A stretch of 64,000 nt of DNA from Isoetes taiwanensis (GCA_021234155.1 JAJEKV010000098.1:3708121-3772120), one strand, 5' to 3'. Counted from the stretch's first letter, positions 1 through 14,417 are shown. A program made the numbers and translations. Notes: generated by a model from the sequence alone, not told the origin.

Positions 1-3000
1 CTGCCACACAACCTTTATTTTCTGAATTTCGAAGAAGTAGAATTGTTTCATTCCAAGTATTTTGTCCATTTTACTCCAAGTAGCTTTTCTATTTTTCTCT
101 GTCTGAGAACACCAGCTTAGATTTGAAAACTCATCAGAGTTATCTTTACATATGCAGCATATGAGACTATATAAGGTTTCTTGTTCTGTGCCCGAATTGA
201 TAAAGTCAGTTTTAATGTCACCAGCACCTGTGGAAGTGATTCTGGGCAAATGTCGATTCAATTCTACCATCTATCACCACGTAAAGCCTGAAGTTCGTTT
301 CTTGAAAAGTTCCTTGAATCTGTGACAAATGTAGCAGATACAGAGACATATGATGTTTCCTGCGTATACCTACTGGTAATCATGGCCATTACTCCCAAAT
401 CATTTACTATCAGCAAAGGGCAATCAATTTCTTTGTGGTGCCCTCGGCTGCCGTAAGCATCAGAAACTTCAGTTTTGAGAACTTCTGATTGATTGATCTA
501 GCACGTTCCGGAAGTTCCTATATCCATAATGAGGATACAGGTATATATTTATAAATGACATGACTGCTCAAGAGCTTTTATAAACAGTTCTAACATCCCA
601 GAAAAGCAGCTGCAATATTATGGTGTATATTAGGAAGCAGAGCTATATATACTGACACAAAAGAGAATAAGAATACCCTAGATCGTTTTACAATTGAGAG
701 GCTTGATCTCAAGCATGCTTTTATGTAAAACATATGATGTAAATGCTGTTCAATTAAAGTGATTGGTAACTAGACTGATCATAGATTTTATGGAAATAGT
801 GGATCAATAAAAACAATTGAACTTTTTCCACATTATTCCAACGAACATCAATCAGTCTCCTTAGATATGAATTCAAGGAACCATATATTTAAACCATCAC
901 AATAAAATCTTTCACACAAAATACCTATGGCGGAGTGTTAACACCCAAACTAAAAACGGGGACTAACTAGTTCAATATTCTGTTTTGTATGGAGGGGAGA
1001 AAGCATTCCTCGCAATTCATCTAAATGTATTCTCCTGTTAGTAAGACGAAATTTCTAAAAAGATCCTCCTGACTATATCACAAAATTTCATCATTGTGTA
1101 AAGATATAAAAGTTTGCTAAAAACTGAACTCTCCTTGTAGACCCTAGCGTTTTCAAACACTGTACCCTGAGGTGAATTTTTGTTCAACTTCTAAGCATTT
1201 TCTGTATCGGGTTTACGCGTACCTGAATAGAAGATCTGATACCTTTTGAAAACTGAAAACCTTGAATTATGCAAAATAAGGTACGCTTGTCCTTGTCACA
1301 AAGTTGCCCTCCACCATCCAAATGGAGAATGGAACAGTTTTATTCTTTTGGACTAGAAATCGATAACAGCTAAGGGACTGGCCCATATTTCCAGTTAACA
1401 CACAGCGTGCCCATATAACCTTTTAGTCCTTTTGCAATTGATTGTGCAAACATTTTAACTACATAACATTCAAAATAATATGGTAATAAGCTGCTCTCTT
1501 CAATTTTTTGTAGGGCCTAGAGTTAAGAAAAAGCATCTTGCCAACTTGGGAGACTTATCCAATCTTTTTGCTGTGCTCATTGAAGAGAATTTGACATTGG
1601 CAAAATCTACCATCCAATGTATTTAATGCTAAACCACAATTAATAGTAGTAGCTTCCCCACATCCTTTTGCTTCAATGTTTCACCTTAGCGCACTTAAAG
1701 CAAATACCGCCATGTCCAATTTGACACCATTGGCCAACCTAATCTTCCCAAGAGACCATTGGATTCCCCAAAATCTGGTCATCCAATGTGTTGTCCCTCC
1801 CCGCTTTAAGTTCCCACATGCAAGCCCTAAGACGCCGGTAACGAGAGGGGGACTCAAGAGGGTGATCATTACCAAATGAGGTTTTGGCTATAGCACCATT
1901 CTTAGTCTTAGATGATCTCTCAGAGTCTAAGAACCCACCCAGATCACAGCAATGACGAACTCTAATCATACGATCAAAGCTAATATTCAGAATAGATCTA
2001 ATTCTCGGTGCTATTTCATCTTCATGTCATATATGATGATGCTTTGATATCCTTCTATGCGACCTTTCAGGCGTTGGGGAAGGGTGGAGACCGAGGTCTA
2101 TGTTTAGAGATGATCTAGAATAGCCCTGATTAATTCCCAAATAAATGTGGCATAAAGGACCCCACTGGTTGTGGGTGGTGGACTTGAATCGATAATGAAG
2201 ACCTGGTCCTGATCGCAGCTGATCCTCAATGAAATATGTTTCCTTTGGGAGCCGCCGCGGTGCTAGCTCAATAGGCCGTCGTAAAGATGTTGGCAAAGAG
2301 ATGGCCTCGATGCCTTCTACGTAGACATTACTCCCAATGGGAGTTGTCATGTAGCGGCGTAACGGATCCTCTAGCCACCGCATTGGCATGTACTGAAGAG
2401 ATTAGCCCTCCCCAGAACCATCTGCCGGGAGAGCAACCGGGAGTAGTCCTCTCGACTATATCTCCGGGTAGACTACAATCAAATCAATACTTTTCATCCC
2501 ATCTACAAAATATGCACGTGACTATGCATGGAGCTGACTATCCAATGGCTATGTTCCTACAAAGACAATGCAATTGCTATGAACTCTATCCGATTGATTC
2601 TCGAGACCAAGCCATCGGGCCATCTCCACAGTCTCGAAGCCAGATAGATATCCATGTGTTGATATATATTGATCTTTATGTTGTTATTTGGATTATGGTA
2701 AGTTCTTCACCGCCGAGGTGGCTGTATACGGCTTCTTGTGTTCTATCATGTGCTTATGTTGTTATAAAGTTTTTGCAACTGAATAATCCCGAAAGACAGA
2801 TGGGGCGACACATCTATACCCTTTCCACATCATCTTTTATCCACTATCAAGAGTTCATGTCAAATAGTCAATTCATGTTCTCATGAAGCTAGTTGGCCGA
2901 CAGTGAAGGAATCTCTCGACATTAGGAATTCGCGTATTCTTATATATCATTATCAGAGGTGAGTACGGACATCAATGGTATTAGAGCGATGATCTTAAGT

Positions 3001-3180
3001 GCACTGCAACGAGCACTAACATCTCAGCTCAGAAAACTAACCGCCTCTAGAAACTTAGTCTTCAATTAAAGTCCCAAGCAAGAACCATGAGCGTGGGAAT
3101 TTTTTCCCAAGATTGGAGTTAGAGCTAGTTTCAGTAGTAATAATTAACTAAGCTAATAGTTAATGAATTGAATTAAATTG
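1..3180. other. No recognisable gene
   Basis: AT-rich sequence with only short open frames, none matching a family I know. The longest, 2287-2886 on the plus strand, has no recognisable motif, and part of it is also open on the minus strand. A slightly GC-richer patch at 1,670-2,480 could be an old retroelement fragment. I saw no poly(A) tail, terminal repeat or target duplication here. Confidence 0.5.
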
Positions 3181-3183
3181 ACG

Positions 3184-3680
3184 GTTTTATCGCCTATGGA
3201 AACCAATTAGCCCATGGAACCTGTTAAAGGAGCCGCCGAAGATATTACTATCCTGATTAAAAAGCCCCCACTCAAGGCTTTTGAGGGAAAAACCATGGTA
3301 ATAATAAGAATGCCTAATAAATGTACAACATACATTGCGAAATACACAGCAAGTGAGTGTCCGAGACATAAGCCCCCATATCCATGGTAATTCTTTGAAG
3401 GTATGATCCCGAACTACACCGGGTTGTGCCTAATATTACATGTAGTGGTCGGTTGGACTGATCAATTCGTGGTAGGATACGTCCTAATTTGATCATACGA
3501 TGGGCACGCAAGAGTGTGACATTCATCTTCACCTGGCCCCACTTTAGCAAAACATTCATAAAAGTACATGTTCTGGCATGGGTTTCATCAATCCATTTGC
3601 CTGCCTTTAACTCTGAGACGATGTGCACCTATGCGACCGAGACGATGAGGCTTTTTCATGGAAATGGGTATGTAGGTGCT
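3184..3680 (+). repeat. Diverged dispersed repeat, copy 1 of 2
   Basis: This stretch aligns with 27,615-28,125 in the same orientation. Shared landmarks occur in the same order: a start around TTTTATCG followed by ATGG and CCAATTAG-like words, a 'CTGATTAAAAA' block, 'GACATTCATCTTC', 'GAGACGATGTGCACC' and a final CATGNNAATGGGT block. The copies are heavily diverged with many indels. No coding domain is recognisable. It may be part of an old LTR or the untranslated region of a retroelement; that is inference. Confidence 0.5.
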
Positions 3681-5316
3681 TATGATCCTGCAAAGTAGGT
3701 CTATATGATATTGGTAATGATGTCTTTAACTGCTTCATATGGGTACTGCATCCTGGCAGTTTGTTGAGGGCTAAGCATCAAGGTATGGGGCTATAGCTTA
3801 TTCTGCTTCTCGCTTGCAACTATAAGAATCTATAAGCCTCATTAATATCTCTATCTGCTAGCCAGCTCCAGCTTTTTTTCCTTTCAAAGCAGTCTTTGAG
3901 GAGATGCGGCTCCATTATGACGTATGTAAGCCGTGTTGGGGAGACGAGCATTGTCAATATTGACTCGCCTTTAAGCAGTATTACCGGCAAACACGTGTCG
4001 CCTCAAGAGGCAAAAAATATATCTCTTGTAAGGTGATTTGGCTACACGGGATTTCACTCAGTTCGGTAAGGTTAGTTTTTGCACCGCCTTTCCAAGTCAT
4101 TCCAGTAGTGTGAATTCATCTGCCTCGACTTCTGAGATCGTGAGAAGAAACATAATCCATCAAGACCTTAATAGACGCTACCGCTTCTATGATTATTGTT
4201 CTCGAGACAGCATGTTGCTTTCCAACTCCCCGCCACTGTGAATCCCATTGAAATTTTCAAACATATCAGAGAAGGGAACCCACTCCAAGTACTTCGTAGG
4301 TGGGTGTCACCCTCCATATTTTGCAGGCATGGTGAATGAGGAGGGTCTGGCTAACGGAGATTAGAGATGAGGACGACCTTTAATTCATTAGATCATGCAG
4401 CATGTCAGCAATCACGTATCGTGAGCCCGGGAGACATCTAAATGAGGTTGCACGCCCTCGGAGACATTAGGAGGTCTATCACTTCCAGAGATTGAGCCGC
4501 CTAGTGATCCGATGCAAAGTTGAGTTTCACGCTTCCCATTGTCGCTACAGCCGCCTTTCAATCGGGTCAATATAAGCCCAAATAATGTTACGGGGAGAGA
4601 AAGGCATCCCACGCCGCATCTCGGAGCATCGTCATTGCGATTGTTGCATGTTAACTCAATTTGGCTACATGCCTCAATAGCCCTCAGATAATCGCATTCT
4701 CAGATCATACATGGACCCCAACCGCTGCAACCTGTCTAATCGGCTTCGGGATACATAGTATCATCAAAAGCTGGTACCACGTGTCTAAATATATTTAATA
4801 CAATAAATAAACAACATTTGAGCTAACAAGACCTTACTTTAACTTTGAATTAAGCCAAAGTATTAATTATATGGTAAACTTCTAAAATTAGGCTAAATCC
4901 CTAGACCAACCCTATAAAGGCCAAAAAAAATTTATATTAGAAAGTTCCTATCCAAGGATCAGCCTCCATTTATTTTTAAAGCACCTTCGGTATGACAGGG
5001 CAATCGCTGATATGGCAAAGAATAAATGAATGCTCGTCAGAAGAACCGCATAAAAAAGCACCCAAGTCGCCACTACAAGATGGTTGGTCGACGGCCTATG
5101 GGCGGAATCTTCAAAACGTCAAGAACCGTGAATGTATAGAAGAACTGCATTGAGACAAATAATCGGAAGGAATCGACAGAGAAACAACTGAGAACACCTA
5201 ATTCGTGACCGAAGAGCAATAATGTAACCTCGTTCCACAACCTCGTAGCTTTAGCTACCAAAGCCCAAGAAAAATAGAAAATGTTGCCGGGAGGAGAAAG
5301 TAGCTGGATGAAGAAG
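3681..5316. other. No recognisable gene
   Basis: Mixed-composition sequence with short open frames only. I see no domain, splice pattern or repeat structure that I can support. Confidence 0.4.
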
Positions 5317-5590
5317 GTAAAGGGAAAAAGGCCTAATGAAATATAAGAAGAAGAAAAGTTTTAATTATGAGCATATAAGCATTAGGAAGAACACCCCCAC
5401 TGAATTTTCGCCTAATCAATGCATGATTATGCGCAAAGAGGTTACGTATTAGTTGTAAAGGAAAAAGGTCATTGAAACTCCTTAAGAAGAAGAAAGCAAT
5501 TCACTTGGTATAGGCATTAGGGAGAACACCCCATTCTAAAGTGTGAGAATTTCGCCTTCTTAATCACGATGATTATGCTAAGCAACCTTA
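5317..5590 (+). repeat. Two diverged tandem copies of a ~135-bp unit
   Basis: The block at about 5,317-5,445 and the block at about 5,456-5,590 share the same ordered words: AAAGGGAAAAAGG or AAAGGAAAAAGG, then AAGAAGAAGAAA, GCATTAGG, GAGAACACCCC or GAAGAACACCCC, AATTTTCGCCT or AATTTCGCCTT, and ATGATTATGC. An old tandem duplication explains this. No coding content was recognised. Confidence 0.65.
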
Positions 5591-8500
5591 ACATTCTCTC
5601 TTAGAAGAGCGACTTCTCAATGTAAATCAGAGGCCAATCAACTCGACATTTAAGTAGAATAAGGCACCGCACGGAGACCCATGAAGTCAGTCATCGTTTC
5701 ATCCCTCCCCCTTCCTCTCCCCAAACACACAACCCAACCCAACCCAAAGCCCATATATATAGTGAGATGTCATACTAAAACGAAATCAAAGACGATAAGG
5801 AGAAGTAGTGAGGCCCTTACCTTGAAACTTGATCAGGAATACAAGGACAAGGTGATTAGAAAGCGTAAAATATTACTAATTGAGTGTGGCGATTATAATG
5901 CATACAGGTAAGATACTTGTGCATTATAGTACTTACCACCCATGAAAAGGTGAATAAAGCTTAACTGACTCGGAATGCTAAAGAAATTGGCTACATGCAC
6001 CTCTGCTGCATGCACAAGACTAAGAGATTTGACACTTCCAAAAGAGTGCCAACTTTATGATTCCCCAATCTTTCCAGAATCTGGTTACATGATAAGTATT
6101 GAGTTAGATATCTAATCTGGGACATATATAAATATGTCAACTTTTTGCATATTGTATTTGTTTTCGTTTTTCTCTCTTGTCAAAAGATAACCACAAATAA
6201 CAAATGAAAGAAACAAGGAACTAATTGCAGCAAGAACAGCTATGAGTGTCGAGCCTAACAGGTGTTAACAAATAAACCATCAGCCAATAAACCTTTTCAA
6301 AGGCTTGGGCACAAGCAACTCAGAATCTCTTAGATAAGGCCCGGTTAAGAGATAAAACCTTACTAGCAAAAAGGTAGTAATCGACGATGCAAATGTACGC
6401 TACTATGGTGCCCCGCAAAGATAAAAAATAAGGAAAGAAGAGGAGTAAACATAGTTGGTTCGGACATAGCGGTTAGTTCGACTCGGTCCCAAATGGACAG
6501 GGAGTTTCAACAATGAGCCCAAAAGAAATCGAGAGGGTCATAATGTACAACATAGATATGCATAAGCAAGAGGTGTGATTATCAAAAGAAGGTGGACTCG
6601 GGGCTTTTAGTAATAACTGAAATTCAAGCTTGGAGCATTGTTTAGCAATATATGACGACATGGAGCGCGGTGAGAGGCCTAGCTTGATGAAATGAGGGAA
6701 TATGGTAATGCCTACCAAGATGAAGGATGGACAAGGGTATAGTGGCTATCTAACCCCGGGACAACTATAATATGGTGGTTACTCAAGGCCCATGGTTTGA
6801 GACTAAACAAATAGTAGGTCCAGGGGTGCCTAAGGGTGTTTAAACACCACCGTTCCAAAGAGAACAAATGCCATATAATGCGTGCCTTCTATAGGGTCGA
6901 CAGGGGACAGAACAATACAAAACACCATGAGGACTTATGAGACTAAGGCTTATATAAAGCAAACTAAGAAAGGTATGCGAGGAATCAAGGGTTGAATGAT
7001 GAAATCGTAAAACTTTGTTAGAGCCATTAATCGAGCCTGGCCCATTTCTCGAAGTGCAACTACAAGCATTGAGCTATGCGAATAGGTCCCCGAACACAAA
7101 GTGTAAACGGGGAACTTATGCCAATCTGAAAAGCTCAAGATCTTATAGTCCGGGAGCAGCCATAATATATAATATATTCCATAAATATAACATCCGCGAT
7201 GATATCGCCTTCCATTTAATTCGTCGGATTAGTATTCCATCCCTCAACCCAAAACTTGAACCTGGCGGCCAGTGCCCCCGCCACCATTCTTTACCCCTCC
7301 AACAGTATTCTCTCCACAAATGATTTCAACCAGAACTTCGGCCGCACCTCATGAAGGCACATATCGACAGAGTAAAACATGTGTGCAAGTGCACATGTTG
7401 TGGAAACGGTATCCATAATGAACACAGTTGACTTTTCGATTGAAGATCATTTAATTTTATTTATATTCAATCCATTTAAAAAGAATCACTCAATTTAATT
7501 GTGGTCAAGCTGGAATTTGTCCTATTCAAAGATCATTCTGCAATATGCCATAATACTTTTGGAAACTAGCTTTTGTCTAAACGCTATTTAAAAATGGTTG
7601 TTTAAGGTTATGTTGGACAAGGAAACGTATACCAGAAAATTCATCTTTCTAAAAGTTCTAAATGACAAAAGGGCTTCTTATAAGAAAGTGTCCACTTGAA
7701 CGAAAACCGCTAGACACAAATGTTGATCGTGGATAGCTGGCTGTGGCGTCGCTGTAGGGTGGATGTAGATGTCCTTCAACTCGTTGGTTTCATTTCCCAG
7801 CCTACGCTTATGTTTTCTGCTTCTGTACGGGAAGGAAAGAGTGAAAAATTTTCGCTGCTCATTTCCTGATCATCTCCATTGTTGTTATTCTTTAGGAATG
7901 ATATAAATCTCCTAAGGCTGTGAAGGAAGCCATCAAAAAAAAGTTTAATTGTCCTTCGATGTATTGATGTGTAAAGCTTTGAAGAATGATAGATTGCATT
8001 GTTTTGGAGGAATGGTGGGATACTGCATGAAGGATATAGAGCTGTCACCTTTGTCATCTTCATAATGTTTCATTCTATAATTGAGAAAGGTAAGATTTGT
8101 ACCAAGATGGGGTGTGATATTAAAGGTCTTATGTCGATAACAGAATTTGTTGAACATTGTCCCACTTTTGTGTTTTATATAATGGGAATCTACCATCGCT
8201 AAGGTTTAATCTTTACACTGCAAGGGTGATCTATAATGTCCGGAAGTATACATTGTCCACTTCTCTTGATCATACTTCAACACCGCCTTCAATAAGCATA
8301 GAGCCGAAGTTCTTTGAATCCCAAACATCAGATGCCTCCGACCGGAAACCCATAGAATAACGCCTTTGTTCATGTGTTAAGGCATGCTTGTTTAGTTTCT
8401 TTGATGCTATATAGATCAGCGTGGGAGTGGAATGAGGGTGTGCCAGCCAATCCTATACACAAGCCTTGCCACTTTCAAAAGACACTTAATTGCAGTAATT

Positions 8501-11500
8501 GCACTTTGTTTCTTACAAAATGGTAATAAACACTATGAAATTCATCCAAAGTAATTTCTTGATCAACAAAGCTTTAAAAGTATTCTCGACAGACACACCA
8601 CCATTTATAACCACTACCATTACATAAAGTTAATTTCTATTTTCCTCAGTTGCTAGATCTTTCCTGCACATCACCAAGTTATAAAACCTTTATCTTAGAT
8701 ATCAAATAAAACCTCTATTCTATATTCTAAAATTCGATAGCATGCTCTCACGATAATCCAATTAGCTTTGCTAACCCGAAAGCTAGAAGGCTTAACCAGA
8801 ACTATTCAAACCACGTCAAGTTTCCTTCCATCACTAGCAAGAATCCCATGATGTAATCCCCAACAGATGCTTTTACTCTTTTGATAGAATGCTTATGTAA
8901 TATCCTTTAGTATATCCCTCAAAAGACATGATATAGCACAAGTATATAGGCAAGAATCCCAACCTCTCTTGGCATACACTGTAGGGTACTTTGCTATCTA
9001 ATTATATAATTCCAAATGTGGCATTTTCACCTTTGCTTCGAACATCACCTCCACCCCAGCCCAAGTATGTCCTTATACTTTAGGTTCCACTACTATTATG
9101 TCTACCACAGCTCAAGCCCTACCACCCGTGATATGGCTATTCCAATCAAAGATTTGCAATGTGGATATCCTATTATATATCCAACATAGCTCCGGGTTAT
9201 TTCTCAATATATCTCGACCGGTATGATCATTCTCTATTTATTTCTGATCCTTGACCAAATCTATGAGTTCTTAAAAAGCACTTACTTTTGCCCTCGACAA
9301 ATAATGAGAACCTTTCAAATCCTCCATAAATCCAATACTTCTCAGCCTATAACCCTTGGACGTAAACATGTACAAAAAAGATTTGCGACAAGAACATGCG
9401 AAACCTTAATCTCCAAATACAACAGAGTCATACTAGATAATGGTATTTTCTTCTCTCAATAATACTATAACTATCTATATAAGATTTCCAAACTAGCCAT
9501 CTTGGACAACCCGAACTATCATATGCAATCAGACAAACTTATCTTCAGCTATAGCTTATTTTAGATGCATTCTGTATCAAGACACTCAATTATAACTGCC
9601 TCAACTTGAGTCGTTGAAATAAATGTCGCGAGGATATATTAATACCTCTCATACTCAAAGATCCAAGCATCAACTCCACTACTACTAGCAAGCCATCACT
9701 TACAAGCCATAATTGGCCGTCTCCTTAATGTAGAAATAACTCACTAATTTGATAAGGAAAGCTCTTGCCTTCATAAGAAGATAATTATGATACCGCTTTA
9801 CATTCTTTTGCACTTTATTCAAAATACAATTGCCAATGTCACCACTCAATCATCTACCTTCAATTAGAGAAAAATAAGCAATGTAAACCAGGCCTTCACA
9901 TCATCCTACCACTGTTTCATCTTCCATGAAGACGCTTTACGAATTCTATAAGCTTTATAAGCAAGATTGAATCCAAATATTGTATACATGCATCCCAAAT
10001 TTAGTTATTCTACCGTAAAATATAATTAAAGAAACCAATACTAGGATATCATGTCATTACATTTGATAATACTTGATGTGATCCATCGCATTAATTTGGA
10101 CGCCGCCCATGATCTGAAATATTACCATTAACACCATCCACAACCTATGTAACTCGCCTGGAAATTAATCCACCATATCACAATACCAATTAATGATCCA
10201 ACTATGCTCATACTAACCATCACGGTTAATCCCAGTAACCCAAATCCCATTTAACCTTGGTATGAGTCAATGATAAATTGTTATCCATGAAATAATAATG
10301 TAATTCTATCGAAGAAAATCTGGTAAAGAATTAATCTTTGTCTTCAAATCCACGCTTAGATTTATATACATATTTGAAACATAATTAGAGAAGCACTCTT
10401 TGTATATAAGATGATATGTGCTTTTAATATCCATAAGCTCAGAAATGTTTTGGCCTTTTCAGCGTATTACAAATTCTATAAGATCACATATAAGAAGTTC
10501 TTCAATTGCCGCTAAGACTTTATTCAAACCGCTGCACCATGGATAATTTTGCTATTCCTTTAAAGACTATGGGGTTTGAGGCATTTAGAAAATGATGATA
10601 ATCAACAAGAAACATGCACCATGCAACGAATCACAAAGAATAATTCCCACTTAAGATGCCCCACCCAAGAACCTCCTGCCAGAAACCAAACAAAGATTAG
10701 CAACACAACACGAACAACAATAAAAGAATCAAACATGATCATCGTGCCATCCATAAATATAAGTGTAAATCCACATGTCATAACCTTATAATAATCAAGA
10801 GATAATCGTGGAGACCATGAAGAACCACAGCCAACCATGATATCTATAAACATGCAAGGCTCACTTTGGTTCTGTATTGGCGCCACCCCGCCGGACAGTT
10901 CAAGTAAAGATAAATACGGGCAGAAGCCTCTATGTGTACACACCCTCCTAGACTACATCCACGCTAGAGGACTATTAATTTGGGTTATGGGAAGGAATGG
11001 TTGCCCTCGCCAGTATGCACCAGGTTGTCAAGAATTGTTCCCACTAAAACCAAGCCACCCAAACGGACGCCCCAGAACATGACTGCTTTTGCCAGAGAAC
11101 TTAAAGTCTCTGGCGAACAAAAGCTTTTGTCCCATGCTTTCCATCATACGATCCAATAGAATCATAGTCAATTCACATGCATTTCCCACGATTACCAGAA
11201 CAACATGCCATCAACACACCTAACAGATATCATAGTTAGATCACATCCATGTTCTACCATGTCAAATATTCGACAGCACATGCTGTGCTAACGCAACCTC
11301 GACACATCACCACGTATCCAAGCATCACTTCAGACATGGCACAAAGAACACTAAAAGGCTTCCTCCCCATAGAAAAAGTTTATATTCTTATAGAGACGTC
11401 ATGTCCTATTCCTAAACAATCATGATATTCCTACAAATTAAGTGATCAATTAGCAACTACATAACATACTTAATCAGTATGTACCGTCATCAGTAGTTTA

Positions 11501-12424
11501 TTTTAGCATCTTTAATCCCCAATCTTACAACAAAGGTATATATAGCATTTCATCATTCAAATGGCTTCTTGTCTCATGGAGTCATGGGCGCTGTGTTCTT
11601 ATTAGAACCTCCATGGCACCTCTATAAGTTACATACATCCTCAAGTTCCAATTGAGTTCTCTGCTTTCTCCAAGCAAGACACCCTATATTGCCCATTCTA
11701 TTCTGCCTTGTCATGCCAGGTCCACTGGGGTTTTTAATCCCAGTAATCCTGCTTGTCATGTATTGGGTCCCATAGGACCTGTCATATTCCTCGTGACTAC
11801 AGCACACCTCCTCCTTCCTCTTCCTTCCCTTCCCACATTCACACCCCAAGGACTATTCCCACTTCATAATAAGTTAGCTAGTTCTGCATTTCTTCTTATA
11901 TACCACATGGGTAAAGACACTCAATCCCATATTATCAAGATCGTCTTATTCTTTATATTCTTAATTCAAATCATTAACCATGATCCTTTCAACAAGAATG
12001 ATCCATAATCTAAGCCCCCTCGTGTTTAAAATGCATGACTTTGGGAAATAACTTCAACAAACTTTAACAATTAAGGGTATTTTGATAAATTTCCCTAAAA
12101 TATATTAACATATTCATATAAACATATCTTTATTTCAAAGGTATTTTTGATATATTTGCTTCCTTGAGGGGTATATTTGGGATTTTCTTTAAAATAAAAT
12201 CATATGGCACATGACTAAAAATACATCTCTTTTATCTTATCTAATAATATACATCGTTTCAAAGATGTTCATTCTTCCAAGATTGATGTGAAGATGAAAT
12301 TTTGATGTTTTCGTCAACATAATACCAGAGCAATCATCCATGTCTTCCATCTGCTATGCCATTTGAAGTAGGATGATGTCTTCTTGAAAATGGTAACCTT
12401 ATGAAGGAATCTGTTTTGTTCTTA
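5591..12424. other. Long AT-rich stretch without a recognisable gene
   Basis: No open frame here resembles a known family. The longest frames (7015-7323 plus, 10602-10943 minus, 11652-12008 plus) lack motifs, splice context and support from a second copy. The 10602-10943 minus frame is hydrophobic, but its composition fits an AT-rich accident. The base composition and absence of simple repeats suggest old, decayed retroelement sequence; this is inference. The words around 12,060-12,190, such as AAGGGTATTTTGATAA, resemble the MULE-type ends seen at 14.9 kb but do not pair convincingly. Confidence 0.4.
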
Positions 12425-12526
12425 TTCTAGGCTTACATAAGATCAATGTCAGTCTTACTAAGTATAAGCTTATGTTTCTAGGCTTACATAAGATCAATGT
12501 CAGTCTTACTAAGTATAAGCTTATGT
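12425..12526 (+). repeat. Perfect tandem duplication, 2 x 51 bp
   Basis: The 51-bp unit beginning TTCTAGGCTTACATAAG occurs twice back to back with no difference that I can see. Each unit contains ACATAAG near its start and CTTATGT near its end, so it can fold into a stem with a loop. Perfect identity points to a recent duplication or an assembly duplication. Confidence 0.85.
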
Positions 12527-12841
12527 TTAAAAGAAGGGAAATAAGGGGGAAGAAGCATCAAAAGTTCAATCATAAAGCATAACCTTAAATTCTGAGTGTC
12601 TTCTTGGATGTGTTGCAGGCGACCATGCAACATAGCATGAAATGTGTGAACGTAAAACATAAGCGACCCATAACATGGGCTCATAAATGTACTTCCAATT
12701 GAGGACAAAGATATGTAACTTATATTTGCAATTAAAATAAGACAATGAGAAATGGTATAACTAAAAATATATAATAAAATTGCACCTTCTGTGAGATGGA
12801 AAAAAAAAATAGGAAGTTGTGTTTGAGTCCTGAATTTTTCC

Positions 12842-14417
12842 TTAAGCAGCCTTCTCTTTATCTTTACCTTGGCGGAGCAACAACCCAGATATGAAAGCTC
12901 CTATTAATGGAGTCAACCAATACACATAAAAATGTACCCAGTTATTGTGACGTTTGTTCACATATGCCCATCCAAAGGCCTGCATTCCAAGAAAAAACAT
13001 AATTTGTTTCATCAGAAAGCAATAAGCGGCTATAATAAAGGGACTTCTGAATCTACCTTAATATGTTCTGAATAATGGACAACCTGGTTAAATCTAAGAC
13101 GAATGTTTTATAGTTATCATAAAAATCTCCTAAATCAAACCCCTATGGACAACCCTGCTGCACCTTAGGACTTCTTAGCTTCCAAAAACTATAGGCTATA
13201 ACTCACTCTGGGCCACTAAAACGAAAATTTTGCATGCTCGTCTATCCACGACACCAAATTTCGTACTACAAGAGAGTGATATTAAACAGAATTGACAAAG
13301 GCATACTTGGGTCGTGATTTGGACATAAAGAATGTTTGAAACATATACATAATTTCCAAACAACATTCTTAGATATAGAGGTGTTACACCAGAATACTTT
13401 GCCGCATTAATTCAAACCCAGCCTGACCCCAAGAAGCCGACCATCGCCAAGCGATTCCACGATCGCACTACTGGCCTACCGCAACACCAACGGTCACAGA
13501 CATGGTGGAGACATCCCACCAGCAACAAACGCTGGGAGAAAGTACTTTACATTGGCAGGGTTCATTGCAGTGTCCAGTATAGCCAGCTCCAGCAATAATG
13601 AGGGTAACCGCGCTGATAAAACAATGTATATCATTTTGAATAATACTCGTTTCTTGGTCCTTTAAAAGATCACCAACATAATAAAGAAGCAACTCAAGAA
13701 GGTGAGCACTCCCTCTGCAATAGCCCAGGTATATATCGCACTTTTAACTGAGGACCCCCAAGAGTATGAAGTAGCTGGCATACTCAAGAATTGACAATGC
13801 TCCAGCCACAGCTCCAACCATCTAAGTAGCTACAAAATTTATGTCACAAAGCAGCCATGGCTGGAAAACAACTATTAAACAAAGCAATTATACAATTGAA
13901 TATACCTTTGCTGTACCATACAAATATATCGTTAAACGCAAACAACATCACATAAGGTATAGGTAAATCTGCTAATAAATCAGAAAAATGCACAGACATA
14001 TTGCAGAATAGCATCTGCATCACAATATGAAAATGCCTCTACAGACTACTCAATAATTTTCACTCCAGATGTATAGGACATATCATAGTGTTAAAAAATC
14101 CTGTTAAATGGCTATAATTAAGAGAACCAAGAGAACACACCTGTGCAGGAAAACGAAATGCAAGTCTTGAGAACTGAAGTCCACCACCCTGTGTTGAAAA
14201 GGCCAATAAGTCCGGATCAAAACCTGCGCCCTGCTCTCGGCCCAGGCCTATGTGAAGGACGTACAACAAAGGACAGCCAAGAAAGCATTAATAAAGCTCC
14301 CTAAACTGTCAGATGCAGATAAGAAGCTATCTTTTCCGTAACGGCCCCAAGACAGGATGTGAGAAAAACCCATAGGAAAGTGATACCGGCATCTGAAAGC
14401 ACTAGCTTCAACTCCAT
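12842..14417 (-). CDS. SIP1: SIP1-type small basic intrinsic protein (aquaporin), three exons
   Basis: SIPs are plant MIP-family channels, mostly of the endoplasmic reticulum, that conduct water and possibly other small solutes. Three exons are visible. Exon 1 (14,141-14,417) starts MELKLVLSDAGITF, continues WVF..SCLGA and ends FRFPAQ before GTGTGT. Exon 2 (13,551-13,821) carries VGAVAGALSILE, IAEGVLTFL, the KGPRN-like loop, the YTG segment and the second NPA box (MNPAN), then donor GTAAAG. Exon 3 (12,842-12,979) reads AFGWAYVN, NW..FYVYW, PLIGAF and a short basic tail KDKEKAA before the stop. The exon junctions are in matching phase. The exons sum to 686 nt against about 720 expected, and four or so 1-2 nt shifts break the frame (in exon 1 after SYL and near TSFT, in exon 2 at ILE/MPA, KGPRN and YTG-MNPAN). 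The first NPA-like box reads FDPD. It could be a decayed copy, or a working gene with sequencing errors. WVF and LGA near the N-terminus favour SIP1 over SIP2. Confidence 0.82.

Noticed and set aside
1676-1879. Overlapping open frames on both strands near 1.7 kb
   Set aside because: Frames are short and mutually exclusive, with no recognisable domain on either strand.
10602-10943. 113-residue hydrophobic minus-strand frame
   Set aside because: Composition fits an AT-rich accident; no motif, splice context or second copy.
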